From the NCBI RefSeq assembly GCF_900114015.1, contig NZ_FORN01000003.1, forward strand, positions 124,001 to 188,000: DNA of 64,000 bases. Reading direction: 5' to 3'. Shown here one piece after another: positions 8,079 through 16,905 of this stretch; the first letter of the stretch is position 1, and the number at the start of each line of letters is the position of its first letter. The notes under the pieces are model-generated. The model was not told the origin of the DNA. It worked only from the letters and a program-made list of their open reading frames with translations, and searched no databases. Both the position numbers and the translations under genes were made by a program. This DNA is from Caulobacter sp. UNC279MFTsu5.1. Lineage in GTDB: Bacteria > Pseudomonadota > Alphaproteobacteria > Caulobacterales > Caulobacteraceae.

Positions 8079-8208
8079 GAGCTTGGATCCGTTGTCGGAA
8101 TGAAAGGTGATGCGGGCTTTAGCGGGGGCGAGCGCTGACCGCAAGGCTGACGACCGCCGAAGCTCCTCCGGGATGACAGGAAGGGGAGGGGTCCTTAAGC
8201 TCCAGCCC

Positions 8209-8679
8209 ATGCTCTGGCGCCGCCGTGTCGAACCGTTCACCCGCCCCCTGGTCTATGCCTGGTTCCGCGCCAAGCGCGGCCTGACCCTGGGCGTGCGCGG
8301 GGTGGTCACCGACCGCGAGGGCCGGGTGCTGCTGATCGAGCATACCTATGTCCACGGCTGGCACCTGCCGGGCGGCGGGGTCGAGCGCGGCGAGACGGCC
8401 GAAACCGCCGTGATCCGCGAACTTCAGGAGGAGGCGGGGATCAAGGTGACCGGACCGGTCAGCCTGGTCTCGGTCCATAGCAACGAGCCGCGCCATCCCG
8501 GCGACCACGTGCTGGTCTACCGGATCCGCGCCTGGGAGCCCTGCGCGTCCAGCGCCCAGGGCGAGATCCATCGGGTGGGCTGGTTCGCGCTCGACGCCCT
8601 GCCCGAAGGCGTGACGCCCGGCACGCGGCGACGCCTCGCCGAGGCCCTTGGCGGCGTCGAATGCGACCCCATGTGGTGA
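8209..8679 (+). CDS. Nudix hydrolase
   Basis: A 156-aa hydrolase of nucleoside diphosphates linked to another moiety. The Nudix box is complete: GGVERGETAETAVIRELQEE followed by AGI (GX5EX7REUXEEXGU), preceded by HGWHLPGG. The start is at MLWRRRVEPF because the frame upstream has no coding character. The substrate cannot be predicted. It is divergent from the SDR-folB unit. Confidence 0.85.
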   Translation: MLWRRRVEPFTRPLVYAWFRAKRGLTLGVRGVVTDREGRVLLIEHTYVHGWHLPGGGVERGETAETAVIRELQEEAGIKVTGPVSLVSVHSNEPRHPGDHVLVYRIRAWEPCASSAQGEIHRVGWFALDALPEGVTPGTRRRLAEALGGVECDPMW

Positions 8680-8710
8680 GGGGCGAACGATCAGCCCTTC
8701 CCCAGTGATC

Positions 8711-8720
8711 AATGATCATT
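8711..8720. promoter_or_regulatory. Palindrome upstream of aldehyde dehydrogenase gene
   Basis: The perfect 10-bp palindrome AATGATCATT lies in an AT-rich patch 68 bp before the aldehyde dehydrogenase start. It is a candidate promoter/operator; no regulator is adjacent. Confidence 0.3.
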
Positions 8721-8788
8721 AAAATGACCGTTTGAACGAGGGCCGCCGTCCCGCCGGACGTGAACGACCCCAACCGGAGGAGCACGGC

Positions 8789-10228
8789 ATGCGCGACTAC
8801 CTGCAGTTCTACATCGACGGCCAGTGGGTTCAGCCCAAGGGCAAGGCCACCGTGGACGTGATCAATCCGGCCACCGAGGCCGTCGCCGGCCGGGTCACCC
8901 TGGGCACGGCCGAGGATGTAGACATCGCCGTCCGCGCCGCCCGCAAGGCCTTCGCCACCTATTCCCAGACCAGCCGAGAGGAGCGCATCGACCTGCTCGA
9001 GCGGATCATCGCCGAGTACCAGAAGCGCTTCGAGGACATGGCCAAGGCCATCACCGAGGAGATGGGCGCCCCGTCGTGGCTGGCCCAGCGGGCCCAGGCG
9101 GCCATGGGCATCGCCCACGTCCAGACCGCCCTGCAGGTGCTGAAGGACTACAGGTTCGAGGAAGACCGCGGCACGACCCGGCTGGTCAAGGAACCGATCG
9201 GCGTCTGCGCCTTCATCACCCCCTGGAACTGGCCGATCAACCAGATCGCCTGCAAGGTCGCGCCGGCCCTGGCGGTCGGCTGCACCATGGTGCTCAAGCC
9301 CTCGGAAGTGGCCCCGTTCTCGGCCTGGATCTGGACCGAGATCCTGGCGGCCGCCGGCGTGCCGGCCGGGGTGTTCAACCTGGTCAACGGCGACGGCCCG
9401 ACGGTGGGCGCGGCGCTGAGTTCGCACCCCGAGGTCGACATGGTGTCGTTCACCGGCTCGACCCGGGCCGGGATCGAGGTGGCCAGGAACGCCGCCCCGA
9501 CCGTCAAGCGCGTGCATCAGGAGCTGGGCGGCAAGAGCCCCAACATCATCCTCGACGACGCCGACTTCCAGAAGGCGGTCGGGGGCGGCGTGGCCTCGGT
9601 GATGATGAACTCGGGCCAGTCGTGCAACGCCCCGACCCGGATGCTGGTGCCGCAAAAGCGCATGGACGAGGTGATCGCCATCGCCAAGGCCGCCGCCGAG
9701 GCCCACACGGTCGGCGACCCGAACGGTAATTCCAAGCTCGGGCCGGTGGTCTCGGAGGTGCAGTGGAGCAAGATCCAGGGCCTGATCCAGAAGGGCGTCG
9801 ACGAGGGCGCGACCCTGGTGACCGGCGGCCCCGGCAAGCCCGAGGGCCTGGAGACCGGCTACTACGTCAAGCCGACCGTGTTCGCCAACGTCACCCCCGA
9901 CATGACCATCGCCAAGGAGGAGATCTTCGGCCCGGTTCTGGCCATCCTCGGCTATGACGGCGTCGACCAGGCGGTCGCGATCGGCAACGACACCGAATAC
10001 GGCCTGGCAGCCTATGTCTCGGGCGCCGACCCGGGCGAAGTCCGCGCGGTGGCGTCCCGGCTGCGGGCCGGCCAGGTGATCCTGAACGGCGCCGGCCCCG
10101 ACCTGATGGCCCCGTTCGGCGGCTACAAGATGAGCGGCAACGGCCGCGAATGGGGCGACCACGCGTTCGGCGAGTTCCTCGAGACCAAGGCCGTGCTGGG
10201 CTATTCGGCGAAGGTGGCGGCGGAGTAG
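8789..10228 (+). CDS. NAD(P)-dependent aldehyde dehydrogenase
   Basis: A 479-aa ALDH-superfamily enzyme oxidising an aldehyde to the carboxylate. Visible marks are PWNWPINQIACKVAPALAVG, KPSEVAPFSA, the NAD-site FTGSTRAGIEVA, the general-base region HQELGGKSPNII, catalytic Cys279 in NSGQSCNAPTRM, and EEIFGPVLAI. The start is set by GGAGGAG at 8776-8782. The overall look is of the broad-specificity DhaS/semialdehyde group; the substrate is not determined. The gene stands alone, convergent with the ECF-sigma pair, with a 26-bp palindrome between the two stops. Confidence 0.9.
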   Translation: MRDYLQFYIDGQWVQPKGKATVDVINPATEAVAGRVTLGTAEDVDIAVRAARKAFATYSQTSREERIDLLERIIAEYQKRFEDMAKAITEEMGAPSWLAQRAQAAMGIAHVQTALQVLKDYRFEEDRGTTRLVKEPIGVCAFITPWNWPINQIACKVAPALAVGCTMVLKPSEVAPFSAWIWTEILAAAGVPAGVFNLVNGDGPTVGAALSSHPEVDMVSFTGSTRAGIEVARNAAPTVKRVHQELGGKSPNIILDDADFQKAVGGGVASVMMNSGQSCNAPTRMLVPQKRMDEVIAIAKAAAEAHTVGDPNGNSKLGPVVSEVQWSKIQGLIQKGVDEGATLVTGGPGKPEGLETGYYVKPTVFANVTPDMTIAKEEIFGPVLAILGYDGVDQAVAIGNDTEYGLAAYVSGADPGEVRAVASRLRAGQVILNGAGPDLMAPFGGYKMSGNGREWGDHAFGEFLETKAVLGYSAKVAAE

Positions 10229-10234
10229 GCGATC

Positions 10235-10260
10235 GGGGACAGGCGCATGCGCCTGTCCCC
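10235..10260. repeat. Perfect 26-bp palindrome, family E
   Basis: A perfect palindrome whose half is GGGGACAGGCGCA. It lies 6 bp after the aldehyde dehydrogenase stop and 8 bp before the opposing gene's stop. The same palindrome recurs at 20490-20513. It probably works as a bidirectional terminator-like hairpin. Confidence 0.75.
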
Positions 10261-10268
10261 AGCCATCC

Positions 10269-10844
10269 CTACAGCTCGTCGATCTGCTGCTGCAGGCGCT
10301 TCGCACCCAGCTGGTTCAGCCACCAGATCCCGCCAAACACCAGGACGACGAAGCCGCTGGCCAGCAGGATGGCCAGGTGGTCCATGGCCAGCGACCGGCT
10401 TGAGACATGCGACTGGAACCAGCGGCCCATCATCAGCAGGACCATGCCCGGCGCGAACGGCGCCATGTACCACCAGCCCACCGAGCGCAGGGCGTCGCGC
10501 TGGCGGATCAGGGTCTGGCGGTGGTGGTCGCGCAGGGCCTGGCCCGCCTCGGGAATCGGGTTCGTCGCGGTGCGGCGGTGCATCTGCCAGGCCACGAAGG
10601 CCGTGGCCAGGATGATCAGAGCCGCGCCGGCCTGCATCATCCAGCTTTCCCGATGCAGCAGAACGGGCGTGAAGAACGCGACCACGATCACCGAGGCGAC
10701 GTATTCCCGGATGTTGCGCCAGCGGACTCCGCGTTCCAGCTTCAACGCTTTCTGGTGGATTTCGGCGAGCGACATGGGTTCGTGCTCCTGGGCTTGGCTC
10801 TGCCATAGGGTTTGAGGATCGAAGTCGGAGGGATCACCGCTCAT
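10269..10844 (-). CDS. Membrane protein paired with ECF sigma factor (candidate anti-sigma)
   Basis: A 191-aa protein. The N-terminal cytoplasmic part (about 1-45) is charged. Two helices follow at about 47-63 and 68-86, a basic loop (HRRTATNP...RDHHRQTLIRQRD), and two more helices near 120-140 and 155-175. It overlaps the sigma-factor gene by 11 bp at its start. Such downstream partners of ECF sigma genes are commonly anti-sigma factors, but no zinc-binding HXXXCXXC motif is seen, so the role is inferred from position alone. Confidence 0.65.
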   Translation of the reverse strand: MSGDPSDFDPQTLWQSQAQEHEPMSLAEIHQKALKLERGVRWRNIREYVASVIVVAFFTPVLLHRESWMMQAGAALIILATAFVAWQMHRRTATNPIPEAGQALRDHHRQTLIRQRDALRSVGWWYMAPFAPGMVLLMMGRWFQSHVSSRSLAMDHLAILLASGFVVLVFGGIWWLNQLGAKRLQQQIDEL

Positions 10845-11388
10845 CGGGACCTCCCTGGTTGAAGCGATTGGCCAGCACGGCTTTCAACCGATGAAGCTTG
10901 GTGGCGATCGCGCCGGGCGATAGGCCGCTGACCTCGGCGATCGCCTTGGCCTCCAGGCCTTCGAGATAGAGCATTACGATCTGTCGGTCGGGCGGGACGA
11001 GAGCCCGGATCAGCGCCGTCAGTCGGGCCAGGGCGTGGCGGTCGGCGGTCTGGACTTCCGGATCAGGCTGGGTCGGGTCGCCGCGGGCGGCCAGTTCGTC
11101 CAGGGTCAGCAGCTTGTCGGGTCGCGACCGCCGTCGCTTCTGGCCGTGCGAGATCGCGACGTTGTGGGCCACGCGATAGACCCAGGTCCGTTCCGAGCAG
11201 CGTCCGTCATAGCGGGCGAAGCTGCGCCAGATGGCCAGATGGATGTCTTGCAGCAGGTCGCGACGCTGGTCCGGGTCGGCCTCGTAGGCCCGCGCCAGCC
11301 GCTCCAGCGCCGGGCCGAGGTCGGCCGCCGCACGAGCATAGTGCTCGTCCTGCATCGTCCGTGAGGGGAATTGATCCGCGCCGTCCAT
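10834..11388 (-). CDS. ECF-family RNA polymerase sigma factor
   Basis: A 184-aa sigma-70 family protein. Region 2 is seen as LLQDIHLAIWRSFARYDGRC then SERTWVYRVAHNVAISH. Region 4 is LVPPDRQIVMLYLEGLEAKA with SGLSPGAIATKLHRLKAVL (helix-turn-helix). There is no region 3, as expected for ECF factors. An alternative start at 11355 (MQDEHY) is possible; neither start has a clear ribosome-binding site. The overlap with the membrane-protein gene suggests a sigma/anti-sigma operon. Confidence 0.88.
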   Translation of the reverse strand: MDGADQFPSRTMQDEHYARAAADLGPALERLARAYEADPDQRRDLLQDIHLAIWRSFARYDGRCSERTWVYRVAHNVAISHGQKRRRSRPDKLLTLDELAARGDPTQPDPEVQTADRHALARLTALIRALVPPDRQIVMLYLEGLEAKAIAEVSGLSPGAIATKLHRLKAVLANRFNQGGPDER

Positions 11389-11483
11389 ATCCAGGTAGTC
11401 TCGGGCGGCGGGAGGATCTTACAAGTCAGCCGGTCAAAATCCCTGCGCCCTGGCGAAGGCCGGATCTTCGCCCGGACGCGAAG

Positions 11484-13931
11484 TCACGGTTGGGCGTCGC
11501 CCTCCACGAACGCCGGCCAGGCCAGCGCGCCGCGATCTAGCACGATGGTCTTGTCCGAATAGCCGCCGCCCATCAGTCCCGCCGGCTTGGCGGGGATGGC
11601 GGAGACGCCGCGCGGCCAGCCGTCGCGGATCTCGACCACGGCCACCTCGACCTTGCCGGCCGGGCGGGCGGTGAAGCTGAGAGTGACGCCGTTGGGGTCG
11701 GGGGCGTGGTAGGACAGGCTGGTCCACTCGCCGGCCTGGGTCGGCAGGGCGATCGGGCGGCCGTTCAGGCGCGGTTCGCTCAGGGCGATGCTGGGCCGCA
11801 GCCGCAGGGTCAGGACCTCGGCGCCGGCGGTCGGTACGGCGCGGACCAGCAGGCGGTCGCCGGCCCGGTCGATCGACAGCACCGGCCGCTCGACCGGCAG
11901 GACCGGGGTCGGGGCCATCCATACCGGGCTGCGGTACAGCGGCGGATAGGCCTGGCGCACCGGCTTGGCGTCGTTGTCCGACAGCACCACCCGCGACCAC
12001 GGGTCCAGGCGCGGCTGGGGCGCGACCCGCCAGGCCGTGCCGGTCGACAGGTCGGCCAGGTGGCTGGCCTCGACGATCTGCGGCCGGGTCGGCCCGCCCT
12101 CGCCCAGGCCGGCATAGGCCAGCAGGCCGGCCCCGGCCGCCACCGCGACGCCGGCGAAGGCCGGGGCCCAGCGATAGGCGGCGAAGTCGAAGGCCAGGGG
12201 CAGCAGGGCCGGGGCGGCCAGGATCGCGAACGCCGCCAGCACCGCCGGCTCCTCCAGACCCACCCCGGCGAAGGTCCAGGCCCCCCAGGCGCCCAGCTGG
12301 GCGACCACGGCGATGGCCACCACGCAGACGGCCAGGGTCAGCAGCCAGGCGACGCGGCGGTCGCGGGTCCCGCCCACGGCCATGACCAGGGCGGCGGCCA
12401 GGCTGGCGGCCAGCAGCGGCCAGGCCAGCTTCACCGAGCCGCCGGGCAGCAGGGCCTGGACCGCGACCGCCAGGCCCAGCACCACCAGCAGGGCGCCCAG
12501 CCAGGCGCCGAACACGCCCACTCCCTTGCCCAGGCTCAGCCAGGCCAGCACGACCACCGCGACGCCCAGGCCCAGGCCGACCGGGTCGAACCCGCCGACC
12601 AGGCTGCAGGCGCCGCCGGCCGCCAGGCCCGCCAGGCTGATCCAGATCCGGCCGCCTCCCCGCGCCTGCAGGATCAGGGTGGTCAGGCACACCCCGATCA
12701 GCAGGACCCCGGCCCCGGGCAGCAGCAGGTTGAACTGGCCCAGCATGGCGTAGTAGCGCTGCTGGTCGCCGATGCCGATCAGGCGGCCGGCCAGGTGCAG
12801 GGCCAGCACCGCGCCGGCGGCCAGCAGCAGAAAGCCGGCGATCCCGCGCAGGATCTCGACGAAGGTCACGGCCTTGCCGCGCAGGGCGCGAAAGCCGGTG
12901 AACAGGATCAGCACGCCCGCGACCGCCAGGATCGCCCAGCCGATGTCGACCGGATAGGCCACCAGACCCCGGGCCAGGACGTCGGAATAGATCAGGTCCG
13001 GCGACTTGGCCGGCAAGGCCGCGCCCATGGCCAGGGCCCGGACGGCGGGCAGGGCCTGGTCGCCCAGGTTCTGCAGGCTGCCCTGGTTCAGATGCTCGGG
13101 CGTGGCCAGCGGCGTGTGATAGGCCAGCTGGTCGTCGATGAAGGCGAAGTTCAGGCCCGGCAGGCCCTTGCGCAGGGCGTGGGTGAAGTCGGTGTCGTTG
13201 GGCATGCGCGCATAGACGGCGGCGGCCAGCGAGTTGGCGGTCGGCTGGCGGGCGCTGGCGGCATAGAGGCGGACCAGATCGCCGCTGTCGGGGCCGGTCT
13301 GGAACATGGCCGCGCGGCCGGCGTCGCCCCGCGCCTCCATGTTGACCACCACGCCGACATGGTCGCGCAGGGGGTCGCGGGCGAAGAAGGCCTCGGCGCC
13401 CAGCAGGCCCGGCTCCTCGCCGTCGGTGAACAGGAAGATCACGTCGCGGGCCGGGGTCGGGCCGGCCTTCAGGGCGCGGGCGATCTCCAGGGCGGCGGCC
13501 ACCCCGGCCGAGTCGTCGGCCGCGCCGGGCGAGTTGTGGACGGTGTCGTAGTGGCTCATCACCAGCACCGCCGGGGCGTCGCGGTCGGCGCCGGGCAGGG
13601 TGGCGACGATGTTCTGCACCGCGCCGACGGCCACCGAGCGCGGCGACCATTTGGCCGCATCGCGCACGCCTTCGCCAGGCCGCACCAGCACCTCCAGCCC
13701 CAGGCCGTTGACCCGGGCCAGCAGGTGGTCGCGGACCCGGACGATCTCGGCCGAGCCGATCGGGTGAGGCTTGCGGCCGATGGCGCGGACGTCGGCCATG
13801 GCGCGGATGGCCGAGAACTGGTCGGCGGGGGCGCTGGCCGGCAGGGGCGGGGGCGTTCGCAGGGCCAGGTTGGCGATCGCCAGGCCCAGCAGCAGACAGA
13901 CCCAGACGCCGAGCAGTCGGACGGTCTTCAT
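11484..13931 (-). CDS. M28-family metallopeptidase with multi-span membrane domain (Fxna-like)
   Basis: An 815-aa protein. A signal-anchor helix lies at about residues 4-24. A zinc aminopeptidase domain of the M28 family runs to about 300, with metal-ligand motifs VMSHYDTV, GAADDSAG and FTDGEEPGLLG, and later LAYHTPLATPEHL. It is followed by about nine predicted transmembrane helices (about 325-615) and a C-terminal soluble beta-rich domain to 815. This layout resembles endoplasmic Fxna/ERMP1-type M28 proteases. The catalytic domain should face the periplasm. Natural substrates are unknown. It is transcribed alone. Confidence 0.85.
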   Translation of the reverse strand: MKTVRLLGVWVCLLLGLAIANLALRTPPPLPASAPADQFSAIRAMADVRAIGRKPHPIGSAEIVRVRDHLLARVNGLGLEVLVRPGEGVRDAAKWSPRSVAVGAVQNIVATLPGADRDAPAVLVMSHYDTVHNSPGAADDSAGVAAALEIARALKAGPTPARDVIFLFTDGEEPGLLGAEAFFARDPLRDHVGVVVNMEARGDAGRAAMFQTGPDSGDLVRLYAASARQPTANSLAAAVYARMPNDTDFTHALRKGLPGLNFAFIDDQLAYHTPLATPEHLNQGSLQNLGDQALPAVRALAMGAALPAKSPDLIYSDVLARGLVAYPVDIGWAILAVAGVLILFTGFRALRGKAVTFVEILRGIAGFLLLAAGAVLALHLAGRLIGIGDQQRYYAMLGQFNLLLPGAGVLLIGVCLTTLILQARGGGRIWISLAGLAAGGACSLVGGFDPVGLGLGVAVVVLAWLSLGKGVGVFGAWLGALLVVLGLAVAVQALLPGGSVKLAWPLLAASLAAALVMAVGGTRDRRVAWLLTLAVCVVAIAVVAQLGAWGAWTFAGVGLEEPAVLAAFAILAAPALLPLAFDFAAYRWAPAFAGVAVAAGAGLLAYAGLGEGGPTRPQIVEASHLADLSTGTAWRVAPQPRLDPWSRVVLSDNDAKPVRQAYPPLYRSPVWMAPTPVLPVERPVLSIDRAGDRLLVRAVPTAGAEVLTLRLRPSIALSEPRLNGRPIALPTQAGEWTSLSYHAPDPNGVTLSFTARPAGKVEVAVVEIRDGWPRGVSAIPAKPAGLMGGGYSDKTIVLDRGALAWPAFVEGDAQP

Positions 13932-14007
13932 GCGATGGGCCTCCCGCGGCGAATTCCCTGCGGCAGGGTGAGGCTGTTCGGGATTCGAGGAAAGCTCGGC
14001 CCAAAGC

Positions 14008-14040
14008 GAAAAGGGCGACCCGGTCGCCCGGATCGCCCTT
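14008..14040 (-). terminator. Probable terminator of the TonB-receptor gene
   Basis: On the minus strand the stem AAGGGCGA / TCGCCCTT encloses a G/C-rich loop and is followed by TTCGCTTT. The U-tract is imperfect. It lies about 64 bp after the receptor stop. Confidence 0.55.
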
Positions 14041-14103
14041 CAGGTCTCGCATTTCCTTCCTACCCCTCCCGGACTTGCGCCGGGATGAGCGGGCCTGTTG
14101 GTC

Positions 14104-16629
14104 CTAGTACTTGGCTCGCAGGGTCAGGCCGTAGGTGCGCGGCGCGCCCAGGAACGCGTCGTAGGTGATGGTGTCGTTGGCCGGCACATAGGTCGCGTTG
14201 GTGGCGCTCAGGCCCGACGAGCCTTGCAGGAAGGCGTTGAAGGCGACCTGTTCGTACTTTTCGTTGAACACGTTCTGGCCCCACAGCTCCACCGTCCACT
14301 TGTCGTCCTGCGAACCCAGGGCGATGCGGGCGTTGACCAGGGTGTAGTCCTTCTGGACCTTCGGCGGGAACAGGTCCGAACCGGTGTTGTAGTCGGACGA
14401 GTACTTGGCCCCGACGTTGAAGCGGGCCTTCAGGCTCTCGCCGACCGGACGCTCGTAGGTCAGCGAGGCCGTGCCGGACCACTTGGGCGCCAGCGACATC
14501 TGGCTGCCCGGCAGCAGGGCCAGGGCGTTGGTCGGATCGTTGGGGATCTTGTCGTCGCCGTAGGTGGTCTTGGCGTAGCTCAGGCCGCTCTGGATCGACA
14601 GGCCATGCACCGGGGTGAACCATAGGAAGTCGACGTCGACGCCCTTGGAGGTCACTTCCGGCACCGAGCGCACCGCGAACGAGGTGCCCAGGAAGGTGTT
14701 CAGCTGGAAGTCGCTGAACTTCTGGTAGAAGCCCGTGACGTTGAACAGGATCGTGCGGTTGAACAGGGTGTTCTTCAGGCCGAGTTCGTAGCTGTCGACG
14801 AATTCGGCCGGGAACGAGGTGTCCAGGATCGGCACGATGCCCGGCGCGCCCGAGGGCAGGCCGTTGGACGACTGGGTGCGGTCCAGGTTGAAGCCGCCGC
14901 CCTTGTAGCCGCGGGCGTACGAGGCGTAGCTGAACACCTCCGGCGAGAAACGGTACGACGCCTTGATCGTGCCGCTCCATTCCTTGTCCGAGCGCTTCTG
15001 GGTGGTGCCGCGGCCGTTGAACAGCGGGTTGGCCCAGGGCAGGCAGAGGTTGCCGATCACCGTGCCGGCGTTGGCCGGGCCGACGATGCCGGCGATGCGG
15101 GCCTGGCCGGCCGGCGACAGGGCCGTGCCGCAGGCGACGCCGCCGTCGCTGGTGGTCTGGAAGGTGTGCAGCGTCTTCTCGTCGATCGAGTAGCGCAGGC
15201 CGGCGGTGATGTCGAAGGCGTCGGTCACGTGCCAGGTGTTGTTGGTGAAGCCGGCGACGGTGGTGGCGCGCTGCTTGTACTGGTCGTGCAGGCCCTGGCC
15301 GCCGACGAAGCTGGTGTTGGGCGCGCGGTTCAGCAGCAGGGCGATGAAGTTGGCGATGCCGGCCGGGTTGGCGGCCGAGCGCGACAGCAGGCGGCCCAGA
15401 TACTGCTCGTAGTTGTTGCCGTAGAGGAAGTTGGCCTTGTTATCCAGCCGCTCGTCGGCCAGGAACGCGCCGACCAGCCAGTCGAACTTCTCGGTCCGGC
15501 CCGCCAGGCGCAGTTCCTGGCTGAAGGTGGTGAACTCGGCGTAGTTCGTACGGTCCTTCACGCGATAGGCCAGGTCGGCGGTGGTGAAATCCGAGTCCTG
15601 GCCGTTGTCGGTGCGCCAGTTGCGGATGGCCGAGATCGAGGTGATCTCGCCGAAGTCGGTGTCGATCACCCCCTGCAGCGACACGCCCTTGTCCTCGATC
15701 GACGACGGCGCGCCGCGGTTCGAATAGGCGACGCGGGCATGGGGATCGGCGGGCGAGGCCAGGGCCGGGCCGCCGTTCAGCAGGCCCAGGATGGCGGCGG
15801 TCGGGCCGGTGCGGATCTGCACGGCGCCGCAGCAGTTCTCGTCACGCTTGCTGTAGTCGCCGATCAGCCGGAAGGTCGCCTTGTCGTCCGGCACGAACAG
15901 CAACTGGCCGCGGACGGTGTAGAAGCCCTGGTCGGCGTCCTCGTCGCGGTCGGTCGGACCCTTGCCGTTGATCACGTCGTTGTAGCCGTCGCGCTCGCGG
16001 GCGGCGACGTACAGGCGGGCGGCCAGGGTCTCGCTGCCGAACAGCGGGCCGGTCACCGAGCCGGCCAGGCCGTGGGCGTTGAAGTTGCCGATCGTCGCTT
16101 CGGCCTCGGCGCCGAAGCCGAATTCCGGCTCCTTGGTGACGATGTTGATGACGCCGGCCGAGGTGCTCTTGCCGAACAGGGTGCCTTGCGGGCCCTTCAG
16201 CACCTCGATGCGCTCCATCTGGCCCAGGTCGCCGAACCCGACGCCGTTGCGCGGGCGGTAGACGCCGTCGATCACGACGCCGACCGAGCTTTCCAGGCCG
16301 GGGTTGTCGCCGACCGTGCCGACGCCGCGGATGCGGGCGGTGGTCGAGGCTTCCGACGTGGTCGAGGTCACGGTCAGGCCGGGGGTCAGGATCGTCAGAT
16401 CCTTGATGTCCTTGACGCCGGTGTCCTGCAGCAGCTTGGCGCCGACCGCGGTGACCACCACCGGCACGTCCTGCAGGTTCTGCTCGCGCTTCTGGGCGGT
16501 GACGACGATGCTGTCGACGGTTGGGATTTCGGTGTCCTGGGCGGCGGTTTGGGCCTGAGCCGCCAGAGGGGTCAGACCGGCGAGCACGACGGCGGACGCC
16601 GTGCCGCAAAGCACCTGAGTAAAGCGCAT
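14104..16629 (-). CDS. TonB-dependent outer-membrane receptor
   Basis: An 841-aa outer-membrane transporter. A signal peptide covers about residues 1-26 (LAAQAQ cleavage region). The TonB-box-like segment VDSIVVTAQKREQNLQDVPV is followed by the plug domain with TARIRGVG, FGDLGQMERIEVLKGPQGTL and FGKSTSAGVINIVTKEP. A 22-strand-type barrel ends in an aromatic-rich strand (YGLTLRAKY). This is the large IroA/sugar-type group typical of oligotrophic alphaproteobacteria. The substrate cannot be read. No partner uptake genes are adjacent, since SelO is divergent and a peptidase lies downstream. Confidence 0.93.
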   Translation of the reverse strand: MRFTQVLCGTASAVVLAGLTPLAAQAQTAAQDTEIPTVDSIVVTAQKREQNLQDVPVVVTAVGAKLLQDTGVKDIKDLTILTPGLTVTSTTSEASTTARIRGVGTVGDNPGLESSVGVVIDGVYRPRNGVGFGDLGQMERIEVLKGPQGTLFGKSTSAGVINIVTKEPEFGFGAEAEATIGNFNAHGLAGSVTGPLFGSETLAARLYVAARERDGYNDVINGKGPTDRDEDADQGFYTVRGQLLFVPDDKATFRLIGDYSKRDENCCGAVQIRTGPTAAILGLLNGGPALASPADPHARVAYSNRGAPSSIEDKGVSLQGVIDTDFGEITSISAIRNWRTDNGQDSDFTTADLAYRVKDRTNYAEFTTFSQELRLAGRTEKFDWLVGAFLADERLDNKANFLYGNNYEQYLGRLLSRSAANPAGIANFIALLLNRAPNTSFVGGQGLHDQYKQRATTVAGFTNNTWHVTDAFDITAGLRYSIDEKTLHTFQTTSDGGVACGTALSPAGQARIAGIVGPANAGTVIGNLCLPWANPLFNGRGTTQKRSDKEWSGTIKASYRFSPEVFSYASYARGYKGGGFNLDRTQSSNGLPSGAPGIVPILDTSFPAEFVDSYELGLKNTLFNRTILFNVTGFYQKFSDFQLNTFLGTSFAVRSVPEVTSKGVDVDFLWFTPVHGLSIQSGLSYAKTTYGDDKIPNDPTNALALLPGSQMSLAPKWSGTASLTYERPVGESLKARFNVGAKYSSDYNTGSDLFPPKVQKDYTLVNARIALGSQDDKWTVELWGQNVFNEKYEQVAFNAFLQGSSGLSATNATYVPANDTITYDAFLGAPRTYGLTLRAKY

Positions 16630-16905
16630 TTCCTACCTCGGTTCGTTTTATGGCTTGAGCGCTTGCATCGCCCCCGCCTTTTGATTTGGTCGTGACCCGA
16701 ACGATTGTTCGAATAGACACGCAAGGGTTACGGTCCCGCTGGGGGCTCGGCAAGGAAAAACCTTATGGTTTAAAGGTTCGAGAACGGCTGTTGCGCGGAT
16801 GCGACAGCGTTCGGCGAGCATTCCCAATCTTCCGCCGGCTTCGAAACGGCGCCCGGCGGGGAGGGGACGCTTGCGCCCGCGCGCGCGGCGGCTCATGTCG
16901 GGGGC
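16630..16905. promoter_or_regulatory. Divergent intergenic region, TonB receptor / SelO
   Basis: A 276-bp region that must hold two divergent promoters. It contains an inverted repeat CGAAC-GATT-GTTCG at 16698-16711 and an AT-rich patch around 16755-16775 (AAAAACCTTATGGTTTAAAG). The repeat could be an operator for the receptor gene; nothing links it to a known regulator. Confidence 0.35.

Noticed and set aside
10269-10844. Zinc anti-sigma (ZAS) protein
   Set aside because: There is no HXXXCXXC motif. Only the position next to an ECF sigma gene supports an anti-sigma role, so it was kept as a candidate and not named.
11434-14052. 872-codon minus-strand frame over the M28 peptidase
   Set aside because: It is the out-of-frame shadow of the peptidase gene (Arg/Pro/Gly-rich), while the 815-aa frame has clear catalytic motifs, a signal anchor and helices.
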